Shown: piece by piece, positions 12,916 to 23,700 of the stretch
Position numbering within the stretch: the stretch's first letter is position 1
Layout of the letters: each line of letters begins with the position of its first letter
Assembly (NCBI RefSeq): GCF_047675955.1
Contig: NC_132931.1
Span: 124,001-188,000, forward strand
Reading direction: 5' to 3'
Source of the DNA: Chlorocebus sabaeus
Lineage: Eukaryota > Chordata > Mammalia > Primates > Cercopithecidae
DNA: 64,000 nt
Made by a program: the position numbers and the translations under genes
Notes under the pieces: model-generated
Seen by the model: the letters and a program-made list of their open reading frames with translations, nothing else
The model's database searches: none
Told to the model about the DNA's origin: nothing

Positions 12916-13273
12916 TTTTTTCTTTTTTGTTTTTTGTTTTTTGTTTTTTTTTTTGTTTTTTTTGTTTTTTTTGTTTTTTTTTTTGAGACGGAGTCTTGCT
13001 GTGTCACCCAGACTGGAGTGCAGTGGCCGGATCTCAGCTCACTGCAAGCTCCTCCCCTCGGGTTCACGCCATTCTCCTGCCTCAGCCTCCCGAGTAGCTG
13101 GGACTACAGGCACCCGCCACATCGCCCAGCTAGTTTTTTTTTTTTTTGTATGTTTAGTAGAGACGGGGTTTCACCGTGTTAGCCAGGATGGTCTCGATCT
13201 CCTGACCTCATGATCCGCCCGTCTCGGCCTCCCAAAGTGCTGGGATTACAGGCTTGAGCCACCGCGCCCGGCC
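12916..13273 (-). mobile_element. AluY: AluY, Old World monkey type, with long interrupted A-tail
   Basis: Full-length Alu inserted on the - strand. The 5' end is at 13273 (GGCCGGGCGCGG read on the - strand) and the tail lies at 12916-12984. Target duplication AGGCTGTTCTTTTG is present at 12902-12915 and 13274-13287. The tail is about 69 nt of A runs broken by single C or G, resembling an A6C microsatellite. GGCCGGATCTC, CTAGTTTTTT and GGCTTGAGCC variants are those I associate with cercopithecoid AluY. The three open frames across it are artefacts of the tail and Alu body. Confidence 0.95.
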
Positions 13274-16200
13274 AGGCTGTTCTTTTGTAATTGGTAAAGT
13301 GATATTTGGAAGCCCATAGAGGGCTATGGTGAAAAAGGAAATATCTTCAGTTAAAAACTGGAAAGAAGCTTTCTGAGAAACTTCTTTGTGTTCTCTGAAT
13401 TCATCTCAGAGAGTTACAGCTTTCCCCTCAAGAAGCCTTTCGCTAAGACTGTTCTTGTGGAATATTCAAGTGATATTTGGAAGCCCATAGAGGGCTATGG
13501 TGAAAAAGGAAATATCTTCCGTTAAAAACGGGAAAGAAGATTTCTGAGAAACTGCTTTGTGTTCTGTTAATTCATCTCACAGAGTTACAGCTTTTCCCTC
13601 AAGAAGCCTTTCGCTAAGACTGTTCTTGTAGAATTTGCAAAGTGATATTTGGAAGCCCTTAGAGGGCTATGGTGAAAAAGAAAATATCCTAAGCTAAAAA
13701 CTTAAAAGAAGGTTTCTGAGAAACTGCTTTGTGTTCTGTCAATTCATCTCCCAGAGTTACAGCTTTCCTCTCAAAGAGCCTTTTGCTAAGACTGTTCTTT
13801 TGGAATATGCAATGTGATATTTGAAGCCCCTAGAGGGCTATGATGAAAAAGGAAATATCTTCCGTTAAAAACTGGAAAGAAGTTTTCTGAGAAACTGCTT
13901 TGTGTTCTGTTAATTCATCTCACAGACTTACAGCTTGGCTCTCAAGAAGCCTTTCGTTAAGACTGTTCTTGTGGAATTTGCAAAGTGATATTTGGACGCC
14001 CAAACACGGCTATGGTGAAAAAGGAAATATCCTAGAATAAAAACTGAAAAGAAGCTTTGTGAGAAACTGCTTTGTTCTATTAATTCATCTCACAGAGTTA
14101 CGGCTTTCCCCTCAAGAAACCTTTCCTAAGACTGTTTATGTGGATTTGCAAAGTGATATTTGGAAGCCCATAGAGGGCTTTGGTGAAAAAGGAAATATCT
14201 TCCGTTAAAAACAGGAAAGAAGCTTTCTGAGAAACTGCCTTGTGCTCTGTTAATTCATTTCACAGAGTTACAGCTTTGCCCTAATGAAGTATTTCGCTAA
14301 TACTGTTCCTGTGGAATTTGCAAAGTGATATTTGGACCCCCATAGAGTGCTATGGTGAACAAGGAAATATTCTAAGGTAAAAACTGAAAAGAAGCTTTCT
14401 GAGAAACTGTTTTGTGTTCTGTTAATTCATCTCCCAGAGTTACAGCTTTCCTCTCTAAAAGCCTTTCACTAAGACTGTTCCTGTGGAATTTGCAAAGTGA
14501 TATTTGGAAGCTCTTAGGGGGCAATGTTGAAAAAGGAAATATCTTCCGTTTAATATTGGAAAGAAGCTTTCTGAGAAACTGCTTTGTGTTCTGTTAATTC
14601 ATCTCACAGATTTACAGCTTTCCCCTCAAGAAGCCTTTCGCTAAGACTGTTCTTGTGGAATTTGCAAAGTGATATTTGGAAGCCTTTAGAGGGCTATGGT
14701 GAAAAAGTAATTATCTTCCGCGAAAAACTGGAAAGAAGCTTTCTGGAAAACTACTTTATATTCTGTTAATTCATCTCACAGAGTAACAGCTTTCCCCTCA
14801 GGAAACCTTTCGCTAAGACTGTTCTTGTGGAAAGTGCAAAGTGAAATTTGGAAGCCCATAGAGGGCCATGGTGGAAAAGGAAATATCTTCCGTTAAAAAC
14901 TGGAAAGAAGATTTCTGAGAAACTGCTTTGTGTTCTGTTAATTCGTCTCCCAGAGGTACCGCTTTCTCCTCCAGAAGCCTTTCGCCAAGACTGTTCTTGT
15001 GGAATTTGCAAAGTGATATTTGGACGCCAATAGAGGGCTATGGTGAAAAAGGATATATCCTAAGAGAAAAACTGAAAAGCAGCTTTCTAGAAACTGCTTT
15101 GTGTTCTGTTAATTCATCTCACAGTGTTACAGCTTTCCCCTGAAGAAGCCTTTCGCTAAGACTGTTCTTGTGGAATTTGCAAAGTGATATTTGTAAGCCC
15201 ATAGAGGGCTCTGGTGAAAAAGGAAATATCTACCGTTAAAAACTGGAAAAAAGCTTTCGGAGAAACTCCTTTGTGTTCTGTTAATTCATCTCACAGAGTT
15301 ACAGCTTTCCATTAAAGAAGCCTTTCGCTAAGACTCTTCTTGTGGAATTTGCAAAGTGATATTTGGAAGCCCTTAGAGTGCTATGGTGGAAAAGGAAATA
15401 TCTTCCGTTAAAAACTGCAAAGAAGATTTCTGAGAAACTGCTTTGTGTTCTGTTAATTCATCTCACAGAGTTACAGCTTTCCCTTCAAGAAGCCTTTCGC
15501 TAAGACTGTTCTTCTTGAATTTGCAAAGTGATATATGGAAGCCAGTAGAGGGCTATGGTGAAAAAGGATATATCTTCCGTTAATAACTGGAAAGAAAATT
15601 TCTGAGAAACTGCTTTGTGTTCTGTTAATTCATGTCATAGAGTTACAGCTTTACCCTCAAGAAGCCTTTCACTGAGACTGTTCTTGTGGAATTTGCAAAG
15701 TGATATTTGGAACCTCTTGGAGGGTTATGGTGGAATCGGAAATATCCTAAGATAAAATCTGAAAAGAAGCTTTCTGAGAAATTGCTTTGTGTTCTGTTAA
15801 TTCATCTCACAGTGTTACAGCTTTCCCCTCAAGAAGCCGTTAGCTAAGACTGTTCTTGTGGAATTTGCAAAGTGATATTTGGAAGCCCATAGAGGTCTAT
15901 GGTGAAAAAGGTAATATCTACTGTTTAAAACTGGAAACAAGCTTTCTGAGAAACTGCTTTGTGTTCTCTTAATTCATCTCACAGAGTTACAGGTTTTCCC
16001 TCAAAAAGTCTTTTGCTAAGACTGTTCTTGAGTAATTTGTAAAGTGATATTTGTATGCCCATAGAGGGCAATGGTGAAACAGCAAATATCCTAAGATAAA
16101 AACTGAAAAGAAGATTTCTGAGAAACTGCTTTGTGTTCTGTTAATTCATCTCACAAAGCTACAGCTTTCCCCTCAAGAAACCTTTCCCTAAGACTGTTCT

Positions 16201-17545
16201 TGTGGAATTTGCAAAGTGAAATTTGGAAGCAAATTGAGGGCTATGATGAAAAGGTAAATATCTTCCGTTAAAAACTGGAAAGAAGCCGTCTGAGAAACTG
16301 GTTTGTGTCCTGTTAATTCATCTCACAGACTTACAGCTTTCCCCTCGAGAAGCCTTTCGCTAAGACTGTTCTTGTGGAATTTGTAAAGTGATATTCGGAA
16401 TCCCTTAGAGGGCTACGGTGAAAAAGGAAATATCCTAAGATAAAAACTGAAAAGAAGCTTTATGAGAAACTGCTTTGTATTCTGTTAATTCATCTGACAG
16501 AGTTACAGCTTTCCCCTCAAGAAGCCTTTTGCTAAGATTGTTCTTGTGGCATTTGAAAAGTGATATTTGGAAGTCCATGGAGGGCTATGGTGAAAATAGA
16601 AATATCCTAAGATAAAAACTTAAAAGAAGGTTTCTGAGAAACTGCTTTGTGTTCTGTTAATTCATATCCCAGAGTTACAGCTTTCCTCTCAAAAAGCCTT
16701 TTGCTAAGACTGTTCTTGTGGAATATGCAAAGTGATATTTGGAAGCCCCTAGAGGGGTATGTTGAAAAAGCAAATATCTTCCGTTAAAAACTGGAAAGAA
16801 GCTTTCTGAGAAACTTCTTTGTGTTCTGTTAATTCATCTCACACCGTTACAGCTTTCCCCTCACGAAGTCGTTCGCTAAGACTGTTCTTGAGGAATTTTC
16901 AAAGTGATATTTGGAAGCCCATAGAGGGCTATTGTGAAAAAGGAAATATCCTAAGAAAAAAACTGAAAAGAAGCTTTCTGAGAAACTGCTTTGTTTTCTG
17001 TTAATTCATTTCACAGAGTTACAGCTTTCCCTTCAAGAAGCCTTAAGCTAAGACTGTTCTTGTGGAATTTGCAAAGTGATAAACGGAAGCCCAAAGAGGG
17101 CTATGGTGAGAAAGGAATTATCTTCCATTAAAAATTGGAAAGACACTTTCTCAGAAACTGCTTTGTGTTCTGCAAATTCATCTTACGGAGTTACTGCTTT
17201 CTTTTAAAGAAGCCTTTCGCAAAGACTGTTCTTGTGGAATTTGCAAAGTGATATTTGGAAGCCCATAGAGGGCTACGGTGGAAAAGGAAATATCTTCCAT
17301 TAAAAACTGGAAAGAAGCTTTCGGAGAAACTGCTTTGTGTTCTGTTAATTCATCGCACAGAGTTACAGCTTTCCCCTCAAGAAACTTTTCGCTGAGACTG
17401 TTCTCATGGAATTTGCAAAGTGATATTTGGAAGCCCATAGTGGCCTACGGTGAACAAGGAAATTTCTTCCGATAAAATCTGGAAAGAAGCTTTCTGAGAA
17501 ACTGCTTTGTGTTCTGTTAATTCATCTCACAGAGTTACAGCTTTC
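13274..17545 (+). repeat. alpha satellite, left arm, block 3
   Basis: About 25 monomers of the same + direction family up to the L1. The last monomer is cut inside CACAGAGTTACAGCTTTC, just before the L1 poly(T). Monomers around 15.2-16.4 kb share private variants with those at 9.1-10.0 kb, such as TCTACCGTTAAAAACTGG, AGCAAATTGAGGGC and GAAACTGGTTTGTGTCC, so large blocks were duplicated. Nothing else was seen. Confidence 0.95.
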
Positions 17546-17771
17546 TCTTTTTTTTTTTAATTTATTTATTATTATTAAACTTTAAGTTGTAGCGTACATG
17601 TGCACAACGTGCAGGTTTGCTACATATGTATACTTGTGCCATGTTGGTGTGCTGCACCCATCAACTCATCATTTACATCAGGTATAACTCTCAATGCACT
17701 CGCCCCCCCCCTCCCCATGATAGGCCCCGGTGTGTGATGTTCCCCTTCCCGAGTCCAAGTGATCTCATTGT
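17546..17771 (-). other. L1 3' UTR and poly(A) tail
   Basis: The 3' UTR follows the ORF2 stop at 17772. It contains a G-rich run (C-rich on +, about 17702-17718) typical of the primate L1 3' UTR polypurine tract. It ends in AATAATAATAAATAAATT plus an A tail of about 11 (17546-17558 on the + strand as T). The tail abuts left-arm satellite directly. Confidence 0.85.
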
Positions 17772-20700
17772 TCAGTTCCCGCCTATGAGTGAGAACATGC
17801 GGTGTTTGGTTTTCTGTTCTTGTGAAAGTTTGCTAAGAATGATGGTTTCCAGCTGCATCCATGTCCCTACAAAGGACACAAACTCATCCTTTTTTATGGC
17901 TGCATAGTATTCCATGGTGTATATGTGCCACATTTTCTTAATCCAATCTGTCACTGATGGACATTTGGGTTGATTCCAAGTCTTTGCTATTGTGAATAGT
18001 GCCGCAATAAACATACGTGTGCATGTGTCTTTATAGCAGCATAATTTATAATCCTTTGGGTATATACCCAGTAATGGGATGGCTGGGTCAAATAGTATTT
18101 CTAGTTCTGGATCCTTGAGGAATCGCCATACTGTTTTCCATAATGGTTGAACTAGTTTACAATCCCACCAACAGTGTAAAAGTGTTCCTATTTCTCCACA
18201 TCCTCTCCAGCACCTGTTGTTTCCTGACTTTTGAATGATTGCCATTGTAACTGGTGTGAGATGGTATCTCATTGTGGTTTTGATTTGCATTTCTCTGATG
18301 GCCAGTGATGATGAGCATTTCTTCATGTGTCTGTTGGCTGTATGAATGTCTTCTTTTGAGAACTGTCTGTTCATATCCTTTGCCCACTTTTTGATGGGGT
18401 TGTTTGTTTTTTTCTTGTAAATTTGTTTGAGTTCTTTGTAGGTTCTGGATATTAGCCCTTTGTCAGATGAGTAGATTGCAAAAATTTTCTCCCATTCTGT
18501 AGGTTGCCTGTTCACTCTGATGGTAGTTTCTTTTGCTGTGCAGAAGCTCTTTAGTTTAATGAGATCCCACTTGTCAATTTTGGCTTTTGCTGCCGTTGCT
18601 TTTGGTGCTTTAGAAATGAAGTCTTTGCCCATGCCTATGTCCTGAATGGCACTACCTAGGTTTTCCTCTAGGATTTTTATGGTATTAGGTCTAACATTTA
18701 AGTCTCTAATCCATCTTGAATTAATTTTCATATAAGGAGTAAGGAAAGGATCCAGTTTCAGCTTTCTACTTATGGCTAGCCAATTTTCCCAGCACCATTT
18801 ATTAAATAGGGAATCCTTTCCCCATTTCTTGTTTCTCTCAGGTTTGTCAAAGATCAGATGGCTGTAGATGTGTGGTATTATTTCTGAGGACTCTGTTCTG
18901 TTCCATTGGTCTATATCTCTGTTTTGGTACCAGTACCATGCTGTTTTGGTTACTGTAGCCTTGTAGTATAGTTTGAAGTCAGGTAGCGTGATGCCTCCAG
19001 CTTTGTTCTTTTGACTTAGGATTGTCTTGGAGATGCGCGCTCTTTTTTGGTTCCATATGAACTTTAAAGCAGTTTTTTCCAATTCTGTGAAGAAGCCCAT
19101 TGGTAGATTGATGGGGATGGCATTGAATCTATAAATTACCTTGGGCAGTATGGCCATTTTCACGATATTGATTCTTCCTATCCATGAGCATGGTATGTTC
19201 TTCCATTTTTTTGTGTCCTCTTTGATTTCACTAAGCAGTGGTTTGTAGTTCTCCTTGAAGAGGTCCTTTACATCCCTTGTAAGTTGGATTCCTAGGTATT
19301 TTATTCCCTTTGAAGCAGTTGTGAATGGAAGTTCATTCCTGATTTGGCTCTCTGTTTGACTGTTACTGGTGTATAAGAATGCTTGTGATTTTTGCACATT
19401 AATTTTGTATCCTGAGACTTTGCTGAAGTTGCTTATCAGCTTAAGGAGATTTTGGGCTGAGACAATGGGGTTTTCTAAATATACAATCATGTCGTCTGCA
19501 AACAGGGACAATTTGACTTCTTCTTTTCCTAACTGAATACCCTTGATTTCTTTCTCTTGCCTGATTGCCCTAGCCAGAACTTCCAACACTATGTTGAATA
19601 GGAGTGGTGAGAGAGGGCATCCCTGTCTTGTGCCAGTTTTCAAAGGGAATTTTTCCAGTTTTTGCCCATTCAGTATGATATTGGCTGTGGGTTTGTCATA
19701 AATAGCTCTTATTATTTTGAGGTACGTTCCATCAATACCGAATTTATTGAGCGTTTTTAGCATGAAGGGCTGTTGAATTTTGTCAAAAGCCTTTTCTGCA
19801 TCTATTGAGATAATCATGTGGTTCTTGTCTTTGGTTCTGTTTATATGCTGGAATATGTTTATTGATTTGCGAATGTTGAACCAGCCTTGCATCCCAGGGA
19901 TGAAGCCCACTTGATCATGGTGGATAAGCTTTTTGATGTGCTGCTGAATCCGGTTTGCCAGTATTTTATTGAGAATTTTTGCATCGATGTTCATCAGGGA
20001 TATTGGTCTAAAATTCTCTTTTTTTGTTGTGTCTCTGCCAGGCTTTGGTATCAGGATGATGTTGGCCTCATAAAATGAGTTAGGGAGGATTCCCTCTTTT
20101 TCTATTGATTGGAATAGTTTCAGAAGGAATGGTACCAACTCCTCCTTGTACCTCTGGTAGAATTCAGCTGTGAATCCATCTGGTCCTGGACTTTTTTGGT
20201 TGGTAGGCTATTAATTATTGCCTCAATTTCAGAGCCTGCTATTGGTCTATTCATGGATTCAACTTCTTCCTGGTTTAGTCTTGGAAGAGTGTAAGTGTCC
20301 AGGAAATTATCCATTTCTTCTAGAATTTCCAGTTTATTTGCAGAGAGGTGTTTATAGTATTCTCTGATGGTAGTTTGTATTTCTGTGGGGTCGGTGGTGA
20401 TATCCCCTTTTTCATTTTTAATTGCGTTGATTTGATTCTTCTCTCTTTTCTTCTTTATTAGTCTTACTAGTGGTCTGTCAATTTTGTTGATCTTTTCAAA
20501 AAACCAACTCCTGGATTCATTGATTTTTTGGAGGTTTTTTTGTGTCTCTATCTCCTTCAGTTCTGCTCTGATCTTAGTTATTTCTTGCCTTCTGCTAGCT
20601 TTCGAATGTGTTTGCTCTTGCTTCTCTAGTTCTTTTAATTGCGATGTTAGAGTGTCAATTTTAGATCTTTCCTGCTTTCTCTTGTGGGCATTTAGTGCTA

Positions 20701-21598
20701 TAAATTTCCCTCTACACACTGCTTTAAATGTGTCCCAGAGATTCTGGTATGTTGTATCTTTCTTCTCATTGGTTTCAAAGAACATCTTTATTTCTGCCTT
20801 CATTTCGTTATGTACCCAGTAGTCATTCAGGAGCAGGTTGTTCAGTTTCCATGTAGTTGAGCGGTTTTGATTGAGTTTCCTAGTCCTGAGTTCTAGTTTG
20901 ATTGCACTGTGGTCTGAGAGACAGTTTATTATAATTTCTGTTCTTGTACATTTGCTGAGGAGTGCTTTACTTCCAATTACGTGGTCAATTTTGGAGTAAG
21001 TACGATGTGGTGCTGAGAAGAATGTATATTCTGTTGATTTGGGGTGGAGAGTTCTATAGATGTCTATTAGGTCTGCTTGCTGCAGAGATGAGTTCAATTC
21101 CTGGATATCCTTGTTAACTTTCTGTCTCGTTGATCTGTCTAATGTTGACAGTGGAGTGTTGAAGTCTCCCATTATGATTGTATGGGAGTCTAAGTCTCTT
21201 TGTAAGTCTCTAAGGACTTGCTTTATGAATCTGGGTGCTCCTGTATTGGGTGCATATATATTTAGGATAGTTAGCTCTTCCTGTTGAATTGATCCCTTTA
21301 CCATTATGTAATGGCCTTCTTTGTCTCTTTTGATCTTTGATGGTTTAAAGTCTGTTTTATCAGAGACTAGTATTGCAACCCCCGCTTTTTTTTGTTCTCC
21401 ATTTGCTTGGTAAATCTTCCTCCATCCCTTTATTTTGAGCCTATGTATGTCTCTGCATGTGAGATGGGTCTCCTGAATACAGCAGACTGATGGGTCTTGA
21501 CTCTTTATCCAGTTTGCCAGTCTGTGTCTTGTAATTGGAGCATTTAGTCCATTTACATTTAAGGTTAAGATTGTTATGTGTGAACTTGATCCTGCCAT
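17772..21598 (-). pseudogene. ORF2: L1 ORF2 (endonuclease-reverse transcriptase), frameshifted
   Basis: ORF2p nicks target DNA and primes reverse transcription of L1 RNA. The span of 3827 bases is one short of the 3828 needed for the usual 1275 codons plus stop. The first 492-residue frame (21598-20120) has the endonuclease domain with LNVNG, QETH, GDFNT, KIDHVIG and SDHSAI motifs intact. The second frame (20138-17772, 788 residues) has the reverse transcriptase with FADDM intact, and the C-terminal Cys-rich region ending in SLIGGN. The break is a single-base loss in an A run (T6 at 20192-20197 on +), at about codon 470, between endonuclease and RT. No other stop is present. The homopolymer position leaves a sequencing error possible, but the element is dead anyway because of ORF1. 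Confidence 0.95.
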
Positions 21599-21661
21599 TA
21601 TGATATTAACTGGTTTTTTTGCTCGTTAGTTGATGCAGTTTCTTCCTAGCCTTGATGGTCT

Positions 21662-22678
21662 TTACATTTTGGCATGTTTTTGCAATGGCTGGTACCGGTT
21701 GTTCCTTTCCATGTTTAGTGCTTCCTTCAGGGTCTCTTGTAAGGCAGGCCTAGTGGTGACAAAATCTCTAAGCATTTGCTTATCTGTAAAGGATTTTATT
21801 TCTCCTTCACTTATGAAACTTAGTTTGGCTGGATATAAAATTCTGGGTTTAAAATTCTTTTCTTTAAGAATGTTGAATAATGGCCCCCACTCTCTTCTGG
21901 CTTGAAGAGTTTCTGCCGAGAGATCTGCTGTTAGTCTGATGGGCTTCCCTTTGTGGGTAACCTGGCCTTTCTCTCTGGCTGCCCTTCAGATTTTTTCCTT
22001 CATTTCAACTTTGGTGAATCTGGCAATTATGCGTCTTGGAGTTGCTCTTCTCGAGGAGTATCTTTGTGGCGTTCTCTGTATTTCCTGGATTTGAATGTTG
22101 GCCTGCCCTACTAGGTTGGGGAAGTTCTCCTGGATGATATCCTGAAGAGTGTTTTCCAACTTGGTTCCATTTTCCCCCTCACTTTCAGGCACCCCAATCA
22201 GACGTAGATTTGGTCTTTTTACATAATCCCATACTTCTTGCAGGCTTTGTTCATTTCTTTTTCTTCTTTTTTCTTTTGGTTTCTCTTCTCACTTCATTTC
22301 ATTCATTTGATCCTCAATCGCTGACATTCTTTCTTCCAGTTGATTGAGTCGGTTTCTGAAGCTTGTGCATTTGTCACGTATTTCTCGTGTCATGGTTTTC
22401 ATCTCTTTCATTTCGGTTATGAGCTTCTCTACATTAATTACTCTAGCCATCAATTCTTCCACTTTTTTTTCAAGATTTTTAGTTTCTTTGCGCTGGGTAC
22501 GTAATTCCTCCTTTAGCTCTGAGAAATTTGATGGACTGAAGCCTTCTTCTCTCATCTCGTCAAAGTCATTCTCCATCCAGCTTTGATCCGTTGCTGGCGA
22601 TGAGCTGCGCTCCTTTGCCGGGGGAGATGCGCTCTTATTTTTTGAATTTCCAGCTTTTCTTCCCTGCTTTTTCCTCAT
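21662..22678 (-). pseudogene. ORF1: L1 ORF1 (RNA-binding chaperone) with two premature stops
   Basis: ORF1p is the trimeric RNA-binding chaperone of the L1 particle. The ATG at 22678 begins MRKKQGRKAG, and the frame runs in register to TAA at 21662-21664, giving 338 codons, the usual length. The N-terminal part has the basic and acidic segment and a heptad-rich coiled coil (about residues 50-130, LKEELRTQRKETKNLEKKVE). The RRM and C-terminal domain follow, ending QPLQKHAKM. Two in-frame TGA codons break it: codon 130 (22289-22291, right after QMNEMK) and codon 231 (21986-21988, after VEMKEKI). The first resembles a CpG-type change of an Arg codon and the second a TTA to TGA change. No frameshift is needed. 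Confidence 0.95.
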
Positions 22679-23700
22679 CTTTGTGGTTTTATCTGCCTCT
22701 GGTCTTTGATGATGGTGATGTACTGATGGGTTTTTGGTGTAGGTGTCCTTCCTGTTTGATAGTTTTCCTTCTAACAGTCAGGACCCTCAGCTGTAGGTCT
22801 GTTGGAGATTGCTTGAGGTCCACTCCAGACCCTGTTTGCCTGGGTATCAGCAGCAGAGGCTGCAGAAGATAGAATATTTCTGAACAGCGAGTGTACCTGT
22901 CTGATTCTTGCTTTGGAAGCTTCCTCTCAGGGGTGTACTCCACCCTGTGAGGTGTGGGGTGTCAGGCTGCCCCTAGTGGGGGATGTCTCCCAGTTAGGCT
23001 ACTCAGGGGTCAGGGACCCACTTGAGCAGGGAGTCTGTCCCTTCTCAGTTCTCAACCTCCGTGTTGGGAGATCCACTGCTCTCTTCAAAGCTGTCAGACA
23101 GAGTCGTTTGCGTCTGCAGAGCTGCTGCGTTTGTTATTGTTTACTGTGCCCTGTCCCCAGAGGTGGAGTCTACAGAGACAGACAGGTTTCCTTCAGCTGC
23201 TGTGAGCTCCACCCAGTTCGAGCTTCCCAGCAGCTTTGTTTACCTACTTAAGCCTCAGCAATGGCGGGCGCCCCTCCCCCAGCCTCGCTGCTGCCTTGCT
23301 GGTAGATCACAGACTGCTGTGCTAGCAATGAGGGAGGCTCCGTGGGTGTGGGACCCTCCCGGCCAGGTGTGGGATATGATCTCCTGGTGTGCCTGTTTGC
23401 TTAAAGCACAGTATTGGGGTGGGAATTACCTGATTTTCCAGGTGTTATGTGTCTCAGTTCCCCTGGCTAGGAAAAGGGATTCCCTTCCCCGTTGTGCTTT
23501 CCAGGTGAGGCAATGCCTCGCCCTGCTTCAGCTCTCGCTGGTCGGGCTGCAGCAGCTGACCAGCACCGATCGTCTGGCACTCCCCAGTGAGATGAACCCA
23601 GTACCTCAGTTGAAAATGCAGAAATCACCGGTTTTCTGTGTCGCTCGCGCTGGGAGTTGGAGACTGGAGCTGTTCCTATTCGGCCATCTTGCTCCGCCCC
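22679..23700 (-). promoter_or_regulatory. L1 5' UTR with internal promoter
   Basis: About 1022 bp precede ORF1. An AAGATGGCC YY1 site lies 10-19 bases from the 5' end (about 23682-23690), where it normally positions L1 transcription starts. The whole 5' UTR is present, so the element was not 5' truncated. The antisense side also holds the ORF0 start. Long + strand frames at 22591-23717 are antisense shadows of this UTR. Confidence 0.85.
23261..23305 (+). pseudogene. ORF0: L1 antisense ORF0, truncated to 14 codons
   Basis: Primate L1 5' UTRs carry an antisense small frame, ORF0, of about 70 codons. Here the + strand ATG at 23261 opens MAGAPPPASLL and stops at TAG after 14 codons (23303-23305). 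The start and N-terminus are recognisable and the rest is out of use. The identification rests on the position in the 5' UTR and the N-terminal residues. Confidence 0.6.

Larger units (their letters stand above)
17546..23700 (-). mobile_element. L1: full-length LINE-1 (L1PA-type), inactive
   Basis: A 6.15-kb complete L1 on the - strand. The 5' end at 23700 reads GGGGCGGAGCAAGATGG. Then come a roughly 1-kb 5' UTR, ORF1 (22678-21662), a short spacer, ORF2 (21598-17772), and a 3' UTR with a purine-rich G run near 17702-17718 (- strand) and an AATAATAATAAAT end followed by a poly(A) tail. Length and layout match primate L1PA elements. ORF1 has two stops and ORF2 one single-base deletion, so no intact protein pair is encoded. 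Satellite orientation differs on its two sides and no matching target duplication is visible. Confidence 0.97.

Noticed and set aside
12842..13213. Apparent 123-residue protein with a Phe-rich N-terminus
   Set aside because: It is satellite read into the Alu poly(T) tail and Alu body.
17540..17560. Four-base TTCT match as an L1 target duplication
   Set aside because: It is too short and low in complexity. The expected 15-base flank is present on the right only.
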